Origin: an uncultured Coriobacteriaceae bacterium
GTDB lineage: Bacteria > Actinomycetota > Coriobacteriia > Coriobacteriales > Coriobacteriaceae
Assembly (NCBI GenBank): GCA_944321435.1
Contig: CALULH010000006.1
Location: forward strand, 62,001 to 126,000
Direction: 5' to 3'
Length of the DNA stretch: 64,000 bases
The translations under genes and the position numbers were made by a program. The notes under the pieces were generated by a model. It searched no databases and was not told the origin of the DNA. It was given only the letters and a program-made list of their open reading frames with translations. The first letter of the stretch is position 1, and every line of letters starts with the position of its first letter. Positions 7,817 to 18,592 of this stretch are shown here, piece after piece.

Positions 7817-8350
7817 TTACTTGCGGGTGACCTTGACCACGGCGGTGCCGGCGGTTACCGAGGTCTCGGGCTCGACTTCCATGGCCACGTCGGCGAACTC
7901 GGCGGTGTTGGACACGGCGAGAACCACCACGTCCTTATAGCCGGCATCGGCGATGACCTGCTTGTCAAACTGCAGCATGGGCTGGCCAGCCTTGACCTTG
8001 TCGTCCTTCTTGACCAGGACCGTGAAGCCCTTGCCCTGCAGGTTGACGGTGTCCACGCCCACGTGCACGAGCACCTCGATGCCGTCGTCGGACATGAGGC
8101 CCACGGCGTGGCCCATGGTCACGGTCACGGTGCCGGAAACCGGCGCGTAAACGGTGGGGTCATCGGGCCAGATGGCGCAGCCCTTGCCCAGGACCTCGGT
8201 GCCGAAGACGGGGTCGGGCACGTCGGTCATCTTAATGGCCTTGCCCGTCACGGGAGCGCACAGCGTATCGGGCGCGGCGGCAGCGTCGACGCTGGGGACG
8301 GAGGGCGCGGCGGGCGCCTCCTTCTTCTTGAAGATATCGAACAAACCCAT
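7817..8350 (-). CDS. PTS glucose-type EIIA domain protein
   Basis: This 177-residue single-domain EIIA of the glucose family accepts phosphate from HPr and passes it to an EIIB. The two active-site histidines are in VTMGHAVGL and VLVHVGVDTVNLQG. The leading ~35 residues (FDIFKKKEAPAAPSVPS) form a Pro/Ala linker resembling the one ahead of EIIA in fused permeases. ATG 8350 is chosen for the AAGGAGAGG upstream. No EIIBC gene is present, so it must serve permeases encoded elsewhere, plausibly beta-glucoside importers given the GH1 neighbours. Confidence 0.93.
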   Translation of the reverse strand: MGLFDIFKKKEAPAAPSVPSVDAAAAPDTLCAPVTGKAIKMTDVPDPVFGTEVLGKGCAIWPDDPTVYAPVSGTVTVTMGHAVGLMSDDGIEVLVHVGVDTVNLQGKGFTVLVKKDDKVKAGQPMLQFDKQVIADAGYKDVVVLAVSNTAEFADVAMEVEPETSVTAGTAVVKVTRK

Positions 8351-8407
8351 GATTACCTCTCCTTGTAACTGCCGCGCGCACGCGCACGCGAAAAGAACAT
8401 GTTTGTA

Positions 8408-8436
8408 ACTATACGTGCCGCCAACCTCGCCCGCAA
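8408..8436 (-). promoter_or_regulatory. Sigma-70-type promoter for EIIA gene
   Basis: On the minus strand, TTGCGG (8436-8431) and TATAGT (8413-8408) are separated by exactly 17 bases. They stand 58 bases ahead of the EIIA start codon. Confidence 0.55.
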
Positions 8437-8466
8437 GCGCCTTTTCGCTAACGCGGCAACCTGTTC

Positions 8467-8480
8467 TGTAAACGGTTACA
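8467..8480. promoter_or_regulatory. cre-like palindrome upstream of EIIA gene
   Basis: TGTAAACGGTTACA fits the CcpA cre consensus TGNAANCGNWNNCA on both strands. It lies about 30 bases upstream of the predicted -35 of the EIIA gene. A LacI-family repressor other than CcpA could equally bind it. Confidence 0.55.
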
Positions 8481-8541
8481 CATGGGCAGCGCAACAGGTG
8501 TCAAAGACCCGCCTCGGAGCGGCGACTGCAAGCAAAAGCAA

Positions 8542-8564
8542 GGCGGCGGGCTCCCTCCCCGCCG
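8542..8564 (-). terminator. Terminator after first GH1 gene
   Basis: GCGGCGGG at 8542-8549 pairs with CCCGCCGC at 8557-8564. On the minus strand it is followed by a T-rich CTTGCTTTTGC, 20 bases after the GH1 stop. Confidence 0.55.
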
Positions 8565-8584
8565 CACGGTACCGCCCGGGCCCG

Positions 8585-10150
<1,566 letters not shown>

Positions 10151-10184
10151 TTATCGCACGCACACCGACCGCCCAAACAGAAAA

Positions 10185-10237
10185 CGTGCCGGTTATGCTG
10201 CATACAACCCGCGAGAAGGGGATGCATAACTGACACG
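10185..10237 (-). terminator. Stem-loop after second GH1 gene
   Basis: Minus-strand CGTG-TCA-GTTATGC (10237-10224) pairs with GCATAAC-CGG-CACG (10198-10185) and is followed by TTTTCTGTTT. It lies 55 bases past the second GH1 stop and before the start of the first GH1 gene. It probably separates or attenuates the two. Confidence 0.5.
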
Positions 10238-10291
10238 TTCGCTACGGTCGCCGCGCGCCGTCGCCGGCGGCAATCGGCGACGCTGCCGTGT

Positions 10292-11827
<1,536 letters not shown>

Positions 11828-11883
11828 TTACCTGGGCAAATTGGCACTTCTTTTCTGCCAGCGGACGCATAGCCCATAGGCGG

Positions 11884-11900
11884 TTGATACTTTTTGATAC
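11884..11900. promoter_or_regulatory. Candidate RpiR operator: TTGATAC direct repeats
   Basis: TTGATAC occurs at 11884-11890 and 11894-11900, spaced 10 bp (one helical turn), in the divergent region between the GH1 gene and the RpiR gene. Including the flanking GG and CC, it also reads as an imperfect palindrome. Assignment to RpiR rests on position only. Confidence 0.4.
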
Positions 11901-11969
11901 CATGAGGGGCAGTAAGCGCAGCGGGCGCCGTGCAGGCGAGCGCCGTCAACGTGGCAGGAAAGGGGTCCC

Positions 11970-12845
11970 ATGGGCATCAAGCAGCGCATCCGCGAGGGAC
12001 GCGGGTTCACCCCTACCGAGGAGCGCCTGGGCCAAGTGGTCCTCGCGCTCGACGAGCGCCTGCAACGGCTTTCGATCAAGGAGCTTTCGCACACCAGCGC
12101 CACCTCCATCGCCAGCATCCACCGCTTTTGCAAGAAATTGGGGCTCGAGGGATACAAGGAGCTCAAGGTCGAGATCGCCCGCGAGACAGCGCGCGGTGAC
12201 GAGCCGGACGTGGACATCAACTTCCCGTTCGCCGCAAACGACCGAGCGCGCAGCGTGATACCCGCCATGCGCGCGGTCTACGAATCCACGCTGCGGGACA
12301 CGGGCAAGACGCTCAAGCCCGACGCCCTCGACCGTGCGGCGAGTATTTTGGTGCGTGCGCGAAGGATCGATATCTACACGCAATCGCACAACCTGTTCCC
12401 CGCCCAGATGTTCTGCGACCGCCTGCTGTCAGCAGGCCGCGAGGCAACCTGCCACGAGAGCGTTGAGCGCCAGCTGCGCTGCGCCCTGGCATCGGAGCCG
12501 GACTGCGCGGCGGTGGTCATCTCCTACTCCGGCCTCAACGAGAACATCGGCACTATCCTGCCCCTCTTGGCCGAACGGGGCACTCCCGCGGTGCTCATAG
12601 GCACCGCGCACGCCCGGCGCTTGCACCCGGGACTCGACGCCTACCTTGAGGTGAGCGACCAAGAGCACCTGCAAGAGCGTATCACGCAGTTTGCAAGCCA
12701 TATTGCGGTGCAGTACGTGCTGGACAGCCTGTTCGGCTGCGTTTTTGCCCGCTCTTACGACAAGCACCTGGCGTTTTTACAGCGGTCCCTCCCCTACACG
12801 CGCCTGGGCCAGAAGGAGGCCGCAACGCAACGGGCACAGAAGTAA
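11970..12845 (+). CDS. RpiR/MurR-family regulator with SIS domain
   Basis: The 291-residue protein has an N-terminal RpiR helix-turn-helix (TPTEERLGQVVLALDERL ... TSATSIASIHRFCKKLG) and a C-terminal SIS sugar-phosphate-binding domain from about residue 120 (ARRIDIYTQS, VVISYSGLNENIG). Such regulators sense phosphosugars. Divergent placement against two 6-phospho-beta-glucosidases makes it their likely regulator. A GGAAAGG lies 11 bases before the ATG. Whether it activates or represses cannot be told. Confidence 0.9.
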   Translation: MGIKQRIREGRGFTPTEERLGQVVLALDERLQRLSIKELSHTSATSIASIHRFCKKLGLEGYKELKVEIARETARGDEPDVDINFPFAANDRARSVIPAMRAVYESTLRDTGKTLKPDALDRAASILVRARRIDIYTQSHNLFPAQMFCDRLLSAGREATCHESVERQLRCALASEPDCAAVVISYSGLNENIGTILPLLAERGTPAVLIGTAHARRLHPGLDAYLEVSDQEHLQERITQFASHIAVQYVLDSLFGCVFARSYDKHLAFLQRSLPYTRLGQKEAATQRAQK

Positions 12846-12850
12846 CACGG

Positions 12851-12914
12851 GATGAAATCGACCCTTTTTCTGATTTCTTTTTGCCACGTGGACGAAATCG
12901 ACCTTTTTTCTGAT
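12851..12914. repeat. Tandem copies of a dispersed GAAATCGACC...TCTGATTTC motif
   Basis: Two units lie just after the RpiR stop, at 12851-12876 and 12888-12914. Each contains GAAATC and GATTTC arms around a T-rich centre. The second unit is identical over 27 bases to 32595-32621. A related piece (CGAATCAGAAAA) follows at about 13096. The rest of the 360-base gap up to 13205 is AT-richer than its surroundings and shows no gene. Confidence 0.7.
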
Positions 12915-13205
12915 TTTGCGCGAGCCTCAATACCTCAGCCATAGGATCTGTTGCCCCATTTGTACTCAATAGAGCATGTTTTGGGGTGCGTTGCGGCACT
13001 TGATCAAGCGTTTTTCCCTGGTTTTATTACGGGCAACATGAGTTAGCCGCATCTAAAAGCAGAAAAATGTTCGATTTTATCCAACAGCGGGATGCGAATC
13101 AGAAAAGCCCTTCGTCTTGTCCCAAACCGCGTCCGCTCGCAAAAGACAAGGCGACTCTGTCTTATCGATCCCCCCGTTCATGCAAGCAGGCGCAAAACGC
13201 CTGCA

Positions 13206-14030
13206 TCAAGCCAAGCCGCCCAGCACGAACTTCTCGATCACCTCGGCAACGCCGCCCTGGGCGTTGTCAGCCTCGGCGAGGTAGTCCAGGTCGGGGCGCA
13301 TCTCGGGTCGGGCGTTCGCCACGCCGGCGCCCAGGCCCGCCGCACGGATCATGGGCAGGTCGTTGAGGTTGTCGCCAATGGCGATGGTATCCGCCATGTC
13401 GATGCCCAGGATTCCGGCCAGCCGAGCCAAGCCGGCACCCTTGTCCACGCCGCGCGGGTTGAGCTCCAGATAGCGGTTGGACGAGTAGCTGATTGCCAGC
13501 TGCGGCGCCAGATCGGAGAGATCGGACGCAATGGAGCGCAGGTACCCCATGTCGGAGTTCATGAAGATGAGTTTCATGATACGGTCGTCGGCCAGCGCGG
13601 ACAGGTCAACCCAGAAGACCTCTTTGAGCGGCATGCCGCGCCCCTCCAGGTTGGCGCGCTCCTCGTCGTTGTAGCGCGAGAGGTAGATGGCGTCGAGGGT
13701 GTACACGTGCACGCAGACGTCGTAGGACCGCGCACGGCGGAAAAGCTCCTCGGCCAGGGCGTGGTCGAGCGCGGTGCACGAAAGCAGGCGGTTGCCGGCG
13801 TTCTCGGTAATGGCCCCGCCGTTGAAGGAAATGGTGTACTCGCCCTTCTGCCCGAGAAGCCCCAGCTGGTCGAGCGTGTCGTCAACCGTGTTGTAGCCGC
13901 GGCCCGTAGCGCACACGAACCGCACCCCGCGCTCGCGGGCGGCGCGGATGGCGTCGACGTTGCGCTGGCAGATGCGGTGACCCGGGGCAAGGAGCGTCTC
14001 ATCAAGGTCGCTTGCGATGAGCTGGTACAT
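13206..14030 (-). CDS. Cof-type HAD phosphatase
   Basis: This 274-residue haloacid dehalogenase-superfamily protein has motif I (IASDLDETLL), motif II (FVCATGRG), motif III Lys in PRGVDKGAG, and motif IV (AIGDNLNDLPMI). The C2-type cap lies between motifs II and III. It is a Mg-dependent phosphatase on sugar phosphates or flavin nucleotides. The exact substrate is not readable. ATG 14030 follows GAAAGGGGAGG. A TATAAT box sits at 14060-14055 on the minus strand, but with no good -35. A second member of the family lies at 29815. Confidence 0.9.
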   Translation of the reverse strand: MYQLIASDLDETLLAPGHRICQRNVDAIRAARERGVRFVCATGRGYNTVDDTLDQLGLLGQKGEYTISFNGGAITENAGNRLLSCTALDHALAEELFRRARSYDVCVHVYTLDAIYLSRYNDEERANLEGRGMPLKEVFWVDLSALADDRIMKLIFMNSDMGYLRSIASDLSDLAPQLAISYSSNRYLELNPRGVDKGAGLARLAGILGIDMADTIAIGDNLNDLPMIRAAGLGAGVANARPEMRPDLDYLAEADNAQGGVAEVIEKFVLGGLA

Positions 14031-14158
14031 GGCCTCCCCTTTCGTTCCGATGCGATTATAGGAGAAGCGCGCTGAGAGGTGCGTTTCAATATGAGGCACG
14101 CTGAAGCGGGACGAGATGAGAAAAAGATGCGAAGGCAGGCGGAGGACCCGCCGAGAAG

Positions 14159-14205
14159 CACGGCGCAAACCCCGCGGGCGGCAGCGGCCACGGCGCAAAC
14201 CCCGC
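14159..14205. repeat. 17-bp direct repeat, period 30
   Basis: CACGGCGCAAACCCCGC occurs at 14159-14175 and again at 14189-14205. It lies in the 304-base gap between the MFS and HAD genes. Otherwise I see only GC-rich sequence there. Confidence 0.6.
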
Positions 14206-14334
14206 ACGGCCCCATGACGGCCAGGGGCGCAAGGCCCGCCGCCCACCCAGCCCAGAAGGCGCGGCACGACGCCCTTGACGCTGCCCGCCAAGCCGCCGCC
14301 CAACCGGCCCGGAAGGCGCGTTTGCGCGGAGATC

Positions 14335-15609
14335 CTAGCCCCGCCGGTCCTCCGCCCGGCGCTTCTCCTCGGCAACCAGCCGCGCAATGCGGCGGCGCGC
14401 CGCCACCATGCACAGCACCGGAAAACCCGCCACAAGGCAGCTCGCCCCCACGAGCACGCCCTGCACGCCAAGGGCCTCGGCCAGCCACGGCGCCGCGAAC
14501 AGCGGCAGCACGCCCGCCGACGTCAGCCCAGCGCTGATGACGGCGTTGACGCGGCCCAGGCTCTCGAGCGGGGCATGGGTCTGCACGAGCGTGCTCTGCA
14601 TGGGCTGCATGAGCCCGAAGGCGGTGCCCAGCGTCACCTGCCCCGCAAGAGCCACACCCACATAAGGCGTCGAGACGTACATGATGCAGCCAACGCCCAT
14701 GAGCGCGAGCACCCACAAAAGGGAGCGCATGTTGACGAAGCGGTGGGGAACGCGCACCGCGATGAGCGAGCCGAGCAAACAGCCGAGCCCCGCCGCGCTG
14801 GAAAGCCACCCCATCCACTCCACGCCCACGTCCAGCACGTCGCGGTAAAACAAGGATTCCAGGGGGTCGAACGCCCCGAAGCCCAGGAACGAGAAGAACC
14901 CGGCCCAAAAGAGCAGCGTGAGCGTGGGGCTGCCGAAGGCAACGCGCGCGCCGTCCCAAAGCGACGCGGAAGCGCGCGCGGCACCGTCCTTCTCGCCCGC
15001 CGCCGCAGGCAGCGCCGCGCGCCGGGACTTGAAGCCGCACGCGGGTACAAGGGACGTGAGGGCGCAGACGAGGGTGAAGCCGAACACCGCCTGCGACGGG
15101 GCCACGCTCGCGATGACGCCTCCCACAAGCGGCCCCACGATCACCGCCACTTGCGAGGCAGAGGAGATGACGGCGTTGAGGCGCTTGAGCTGCGCCGCGT
15201 CATCCGTGAGGTAGGCGGGGTACGAGCGCAGCACCGGCTCGCCCAGGCCCGCGGCAAAGCCCAAGGCCGCCGCGCCCGCAAGCACGCCGCCAGCGCTGGA
15301 GGCCAAGGTGAGCGTGAGCAGGCTCGCCGCCGCAAGCATGCCCGCCAAAGCCGCAAAGTGCCTGCGCGGCCCCACGCGGTCGAGCAGGGTGCCTCCCGCG
15401 GCGTTTCCAAGCACTTGGAGCAGGTTGAGAAGCCCCACCGAGCAGGCCAGCGCCACGGTGCTCGCGCCCATCTGGTAAGCGAGGGTCCCCATGATGCCGA
15501 TGAAGTACGAGGTCTGGACGCCCAAGTAGGCAAGGAAGCGCATAGCGACCAGGCAGTACGCTGAACGCCGTACGTCGGGCGCGTCCAAGGAGCGCAAGGC
15601 AAAGGGCAT
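14335..15609 (-). CDS. MFS transporter (probable efflux)
   Basis: The 424-residue protein has about 12 hydrophobic segments and a cytoplasmic loop between TM2 and TM3 containing LLDRVGPRRHFA, the MFS motif A region. Overall layout resembles the small drug or metabolite exporters of the major facilitator superfamily. The substrate is unknown. It is transcribed divergently from moaA with 182 bases between. The C-terminus is Arg-rich (RRRIARLVAEEKRRAEDRRG), consistent with a cytoplasmic tail. Confidence 0.85.
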   Translation of the reverse strand: MPFALRSLDAPDVRRSAYCLVAMRFLAYLGVQTSYFIGIMGTLAYQMGASTVALACSVGLLNLLQVLGNAAGGTLLDRVGPRRHFAALAGMLAAASLLTLTLASSAGGVLAGAAALGFAAGLGEPVLRSYPAYLTDDAAQLKRLNAVISSASQVAVIVGPLVGGVIASVAPSQAVFGFTLVCALTSLVPACGFKSRRAALPAAAGEKDGAARASASLWDGARVAFGSPTLTLLFWAGFFSFLGFGAFDPLESLFYRDVLDVGVEWMGWLSSAAGLGCLLGSLIAVRVPHRFVNMRSLLWVLALMGVGCIMYVSTPYVGVALAGQVTLGTAFGLMQPMQSTLVQTHAPLESLGRVNAVISAGLTSAGVLPLFAAPWLAEALGVQGVLVGASCLVAGFPVLCMVAARRRIARLVAEEKRRAEDRRG

Positions 15610-15791
15610 GGGAACTCCTCATGACGTCGGCCTTTGGGATACCAGCGCGACACACTATAACAAAGCGCGTGGATCGGAACCGTCCGCGCCGGCAAACGGC
15701 GGCGCTCTGCCGCAACGCATGTCGGCGCGGCGGCATTGTTCTCGCTGCGCTATCATGGTGCGGAAGATCAGACCCCGAAAGGCAGGACGGC

Positions 15792-16961
15792 GTGGAACAT
15801 CTGCATGACGCATACGGGCGCGGCATCGACTACCTGCGCATATCCGTAACCGACAAGTGCAACTTGCGCTGCGTGTACTGCATGCCCGCCGAGGGCGTGC
15901 CCTTCCGCCCTCACGAGGAGCTGCTGCGCGCCGAGGAGATCGCGCGGTTCGTGCGGCTGGTCGTCGGCGAGGGGATCAGGCGCGTGCGCCTCACGGGCGG
16001 CGAGCCGCTGGTGTTCAAGGGCATCGTTGACCTGGTGCGCGAGATCCGCGCCATCCCCCAAATAGAGGATATAGCGCTGACCACCAACGGCGCGGCGCTC
16101 CCCCGCCTGGCCCCCGCGCTGAAAGACGCCGGCCTCGACCGCGTGAACATATCCCTGGACACGCTGGACGCCGAGCAGTTCCGCCGGATCACGCGCATCG
16201 GCAGAATCGAGGACACGTTAGCCGGTATAGAGGCGGCTCTTGCCCACGGCTTCGACCCCGTCAAGATCAACTGCGTAGTGGTGCGGCGCCTCAACCAGGA
16301 CGCGTTGGCCTTTGCCAAGCTCTCGCTCGCGCGGCCGCTGCACGTGCGCTTTATCGAGTACATGCCCATCGGCAACGACGAGACCCGCTCCCACGGCGCG
16401 CTGGACCCCGCGGCCGAAACCTACGACGCCTCCGCCTGGGGCAAAAGCGACGTGGTGCCCACCGCCGAGCTTATCGACCGCATCAACGCTCAAGCCGCCG
16501 CCGAGGGGCTGGGCGCGCTCGAGCCGGTCGAGGCCGCGGGTATGGCCGAGCAGAAAAACGCGCCCGACGAGGAAGCGGTCTTCTTGCGCCGAGGAGGAGA
16601 AGAGCGGCACGGTACGGCCGCCGCAAAGGGCGCAGGATCCCCCGCGGCCCATGCGGCCCATGCGCCCCTGGGGGCCGGCCCCGCGCGGTACTACCGCTTC
16701 CCCGGCGCGCGGGGCACGGTGGGGTTCATATCGGCCATGTCGAACCATTTCTGCAGCAGCTGCAACCGTCTGCGCCTCACCGCCGACGGCGCCATCCGCC
16801 CGTGCCTGTTCTCGGACGACGAGTACCCCGTGCGCGACGCGCTGCGGCGCGGCGCCGACGACGAGGTTCTCGCCACCTACCGCGCCGCGCTTGCGCACAA
16901 GCCCAAGGAGCACGAGCTCATAGAGGGCACAGAGCGCTTCATGTCGCAGATCGGCGGGTAA
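15792..16961 (+). CDS. moaA: GTP 3',8-cyclase (radical SAM)
   Basis: MoaA starts molybdenum cofactor synthesis by cyclising GTP. The N-terminal radical SAM cluster motif CNLRCVYC, the GGEP SAM motif (LTGGEPLV), the C-terminal cluster motif CSSCNRLRL...RPC, and the essential terminal Gly-Gly (QIGG) are all present. I use GTG 15792, preceded by AGGACGG. Upstream residues would be low complexity. At 389 residues it is about 55 longer than usual because of an Ala/Glu-rich insertion at about residues 240-305, just before the C-terminal cluster. moaC-mobB follows after 60 bases. Confidence 0.95.
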   Translation: MEHLHDAYGRGIDYLRISVTDKCNLRCVYCMPAEGVPFRPHEELLRAEEIARFVRLVVGEGIRRVRLTGGEPLVFKGIVDLVREIRAIPQIEDIALTTNGAALPRLAPALKDAGLDRVNISLDTLDAEQFRRITRIGRIEDTLAGIEAALAHGFDPVKINCVVVRRLNQDALAFAKLSLARPLHVRFIEYMPIGNDETRSHGALDPAAETYDASAWGKSDVVPTAELIDRINAQAAAEGLGALEPVEAAGMAEQKNAPDEEAVFLRRGGEERHGTAAAKGAGSPAAHAAHAPLGAGPARYYRFPGARGTVGFISAMSNHFCSSCNRLRLTADGAIRPCLFSDDEYPVRDALRRGADDEVLATYRAALAHKPKEHELIEGTERFMSQIGG

Positions 16962-17021
16962 GGCGCACGGCCCGCGGTATCATCGTGCCCAACGAACACG
17001 CAACAACCCCGAGGAGGCACC

Positions 17022-18329
17022 ATGGCACATGAGACAACCCCCGCATCCCCAGGCGCACGCGACGCCTACCGCGACACGCTCACCCACGTGGACGCGCAGG
17101 GCGACGTGCGCATGGTCGATGTGTCCGAGAAGGCCGTCACCAAGCGCATCGCGCTGGCGGAGGGCACCGTGCTGATGCACCCCGAGACGCAGGCCATGGT
17201 GCTCGAGGACCGCGCCAAGAAGGGCGACGTGCTGGCCTGCGCGCGCGTGGCCGGCATCATGGCGGCTAAGCGCACGAGCGACCTTATCCCCATGTGCCAT
17301 CCGCTCGCCATTACCAAGGCCAAGGTTGAGATTGAGCCCATCCCCACCGATGCGGCGCACGCCAAGCCCGGCGGGCCTGCGCCCCGCCTCGACGGCCGCG
17401 TGGGCTTTCACGTGCTCGCCACCTGCGGCGTCACCGGCGTGACGGGCATCGAGATGGAGGCGCTCACCGCTGCCAGCGTGGCGTGCCTCACCATCTACGA
17501 CATGTGCAAGGCCGTGGACCGCGGCATGGAGATCGTCGACGTGAGGCTCCTGCGCAAGGAAGGCGGCCGCAGCGGGCTGTGGGAGCGCACGTATGGCGCC
17601 GAGACTTCCTCCGTGGCAACGGCCGGCGAGGCGGGCGACAAGGACGGCTCGGCGGGCGACAAGGGCACGGGCAATGCGCCTGCGTCGGACGCCGACGACG
17701 CCTCCCCCGCCGCCGACGCCGAGGCGCTTGACCGGGCCCTTTCCGGAGCGGCCCCCGCGTTGGAGAACGCGCTTGCCGACATGCCCTTCTCGCCCGCGCC
17801 GACGGCCGCACCGGCGTTTGCCTTTGTGGGCTACCAGAACTCGGGCAAGACCACGCTGGTCGAGAAGGTGATCGCACGGCTCGCCGAGCGCGGCTGGCGC
17901 GTGGGCTCGGTGAAGCACCACGGGCATGCGCGGTTCGACATCGACGCGCCGGGCAAGGACTCTTGGCGTCACGCGCGCGCCGGCAGCCGCCACGTGGCCA
18001 TCGTCTCGCCCGATCGCTGCGCCGAGTATCGCGACACCGGCCAAGAGGCCGACATCCACGAGGTGCTTGCGCACTATACCGACGTTGACGTGGTGATTGT
18101 TGAGGGTTACAAGTCGGCCGGGCTCACCAACATCATCGTGGCGCGCGAAGGCGTAGACGAGCTGCGCGGCAAAAACTCCCTCGACCTGATAAACGAGCGC
18201 ACGCTGGCCTTGGCATGCGACGAACGCCTGGCCCGCAAGGCGCAGCAAGACCAATGTCCCGCCCTCACCGTCAGCATCAACGACGCCACCGCGATAGCGA
18301 ACCTGATCGAGCAACAGCTGAAGCGCTAG
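17022..18329 (+). CDS. MoaC-MobB fusion: cyclic pyranopterin phosphate synthase plus MobB GTPase
   Basis: Residues 1-190 are MoaC ([37 protein letters not shown]), which completes cyclic pyranopterin phosphate. After a ~70-residue acidic Ala/Asp linker, residues ~265-435 are MobB, with a P-loop YQNSGKTTL and [16 protein letters not shown], which aids GMP attachment during dinucleotide cofactor formation. The fusion joins an early and a late cofactor step. GAGGAGG precedes the ATG, and the gene follows moaA by 60 bases, so the two are one operon. Other moa and moe genes are not in the window. Confidence 0.94.
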   Translation: MAHETTPASPGARDAYRDTLTHVDAQGDVRMVDVSEKAVTKRIALAEGTVLMHPETQAMVLEDRAKKGDVLACARVAGIMAAKRTSDLIPMCHPLAITKAKVEIEPIPTDAAHAKPGGPAPRLDGRVGFHVLATCGVTGVTGIEMEALTAASVACLTIYDMCKAVDRGMEIVDVRLLRKEGGRSGLWERTYGAETSSVATAGEAGDKDGSAGDKGTGNAPASDADDASPAADAEALDRALSGAAPALENALADMPFSPAPTAAPAFAFVGYQNSGKTTLVEKVIARLAERGWRVGSVKHHGHARFDIDAPGKDSWRHARAGSRHVAIVSPDRCAEYRDTGQEADIHEVLAHYTDVDVVIVEGYKSAGLTNIIVAREGVDELRGKNSLDLINERTLALACDERLARKAQQDQCPALTVSINDATAIANLIEQQLKR

Positions 18330-18381
18330 GCAGCCGCGCGGCGGCGCCGTCGCCCCTCCCCCGCCCTCCCTGCGCAAACAA

Positions 18382-18444
18382 AATCGCACCGAAAGCATCA
18401 GTTTTCGACCATATCAGCCGAATTCCGATGCTTTCGGTGCGATT
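18382..18444. repeat. Perfect 18-bp inverted repeat after moaC-mobB
   Basis: The arms at 18382-18399 and 18427-18444 (AATCGCACCGAAAGCATC and its complement) are perfect over 18 bp, around a 27-base loop. It sits between convergent transcripts and probably ends the moa operon. The sharp AT/GC contrast and long arms make it resemble a small repeat element too. Confidence 0.65.
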
Positions 18445-18503
18445 ATTTGTGGGCGCAGGACGGTTGGGCCGAAGGCGGCCTTTTCCCGGTGCCCCGGGCC
18501 GCC

Positions 18504-18544
18504 AAAAAAACGGGCGCGCATACGCCTTTTGGCAATGCGCGCCC
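18504..18544 (-). terminator. Intrinsic terminator of the first ABC exporter operon
   Basis: GGGCGCGCAT at 18512-18521 pairs with ATGCGCGCCC at 18535-18544, continuing into GCC/GGC around a TTTT loop. On the minus strand it is followed by seven U. The core resembles a hairpin at 29743-29767. Confidence 0.8.
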
Positions 18545-18592
18545 GCATGAGCAGCGAGGCAGGGCCCTGGGAAGGCGATCGGGTTGGAGCGC

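Noticed and set aside
15610-15791. Possible Moco riboswitch ahead of moaA
   Set aside because: The 182-base divergent region is short and lacks the expected stems. No confident element was seen.
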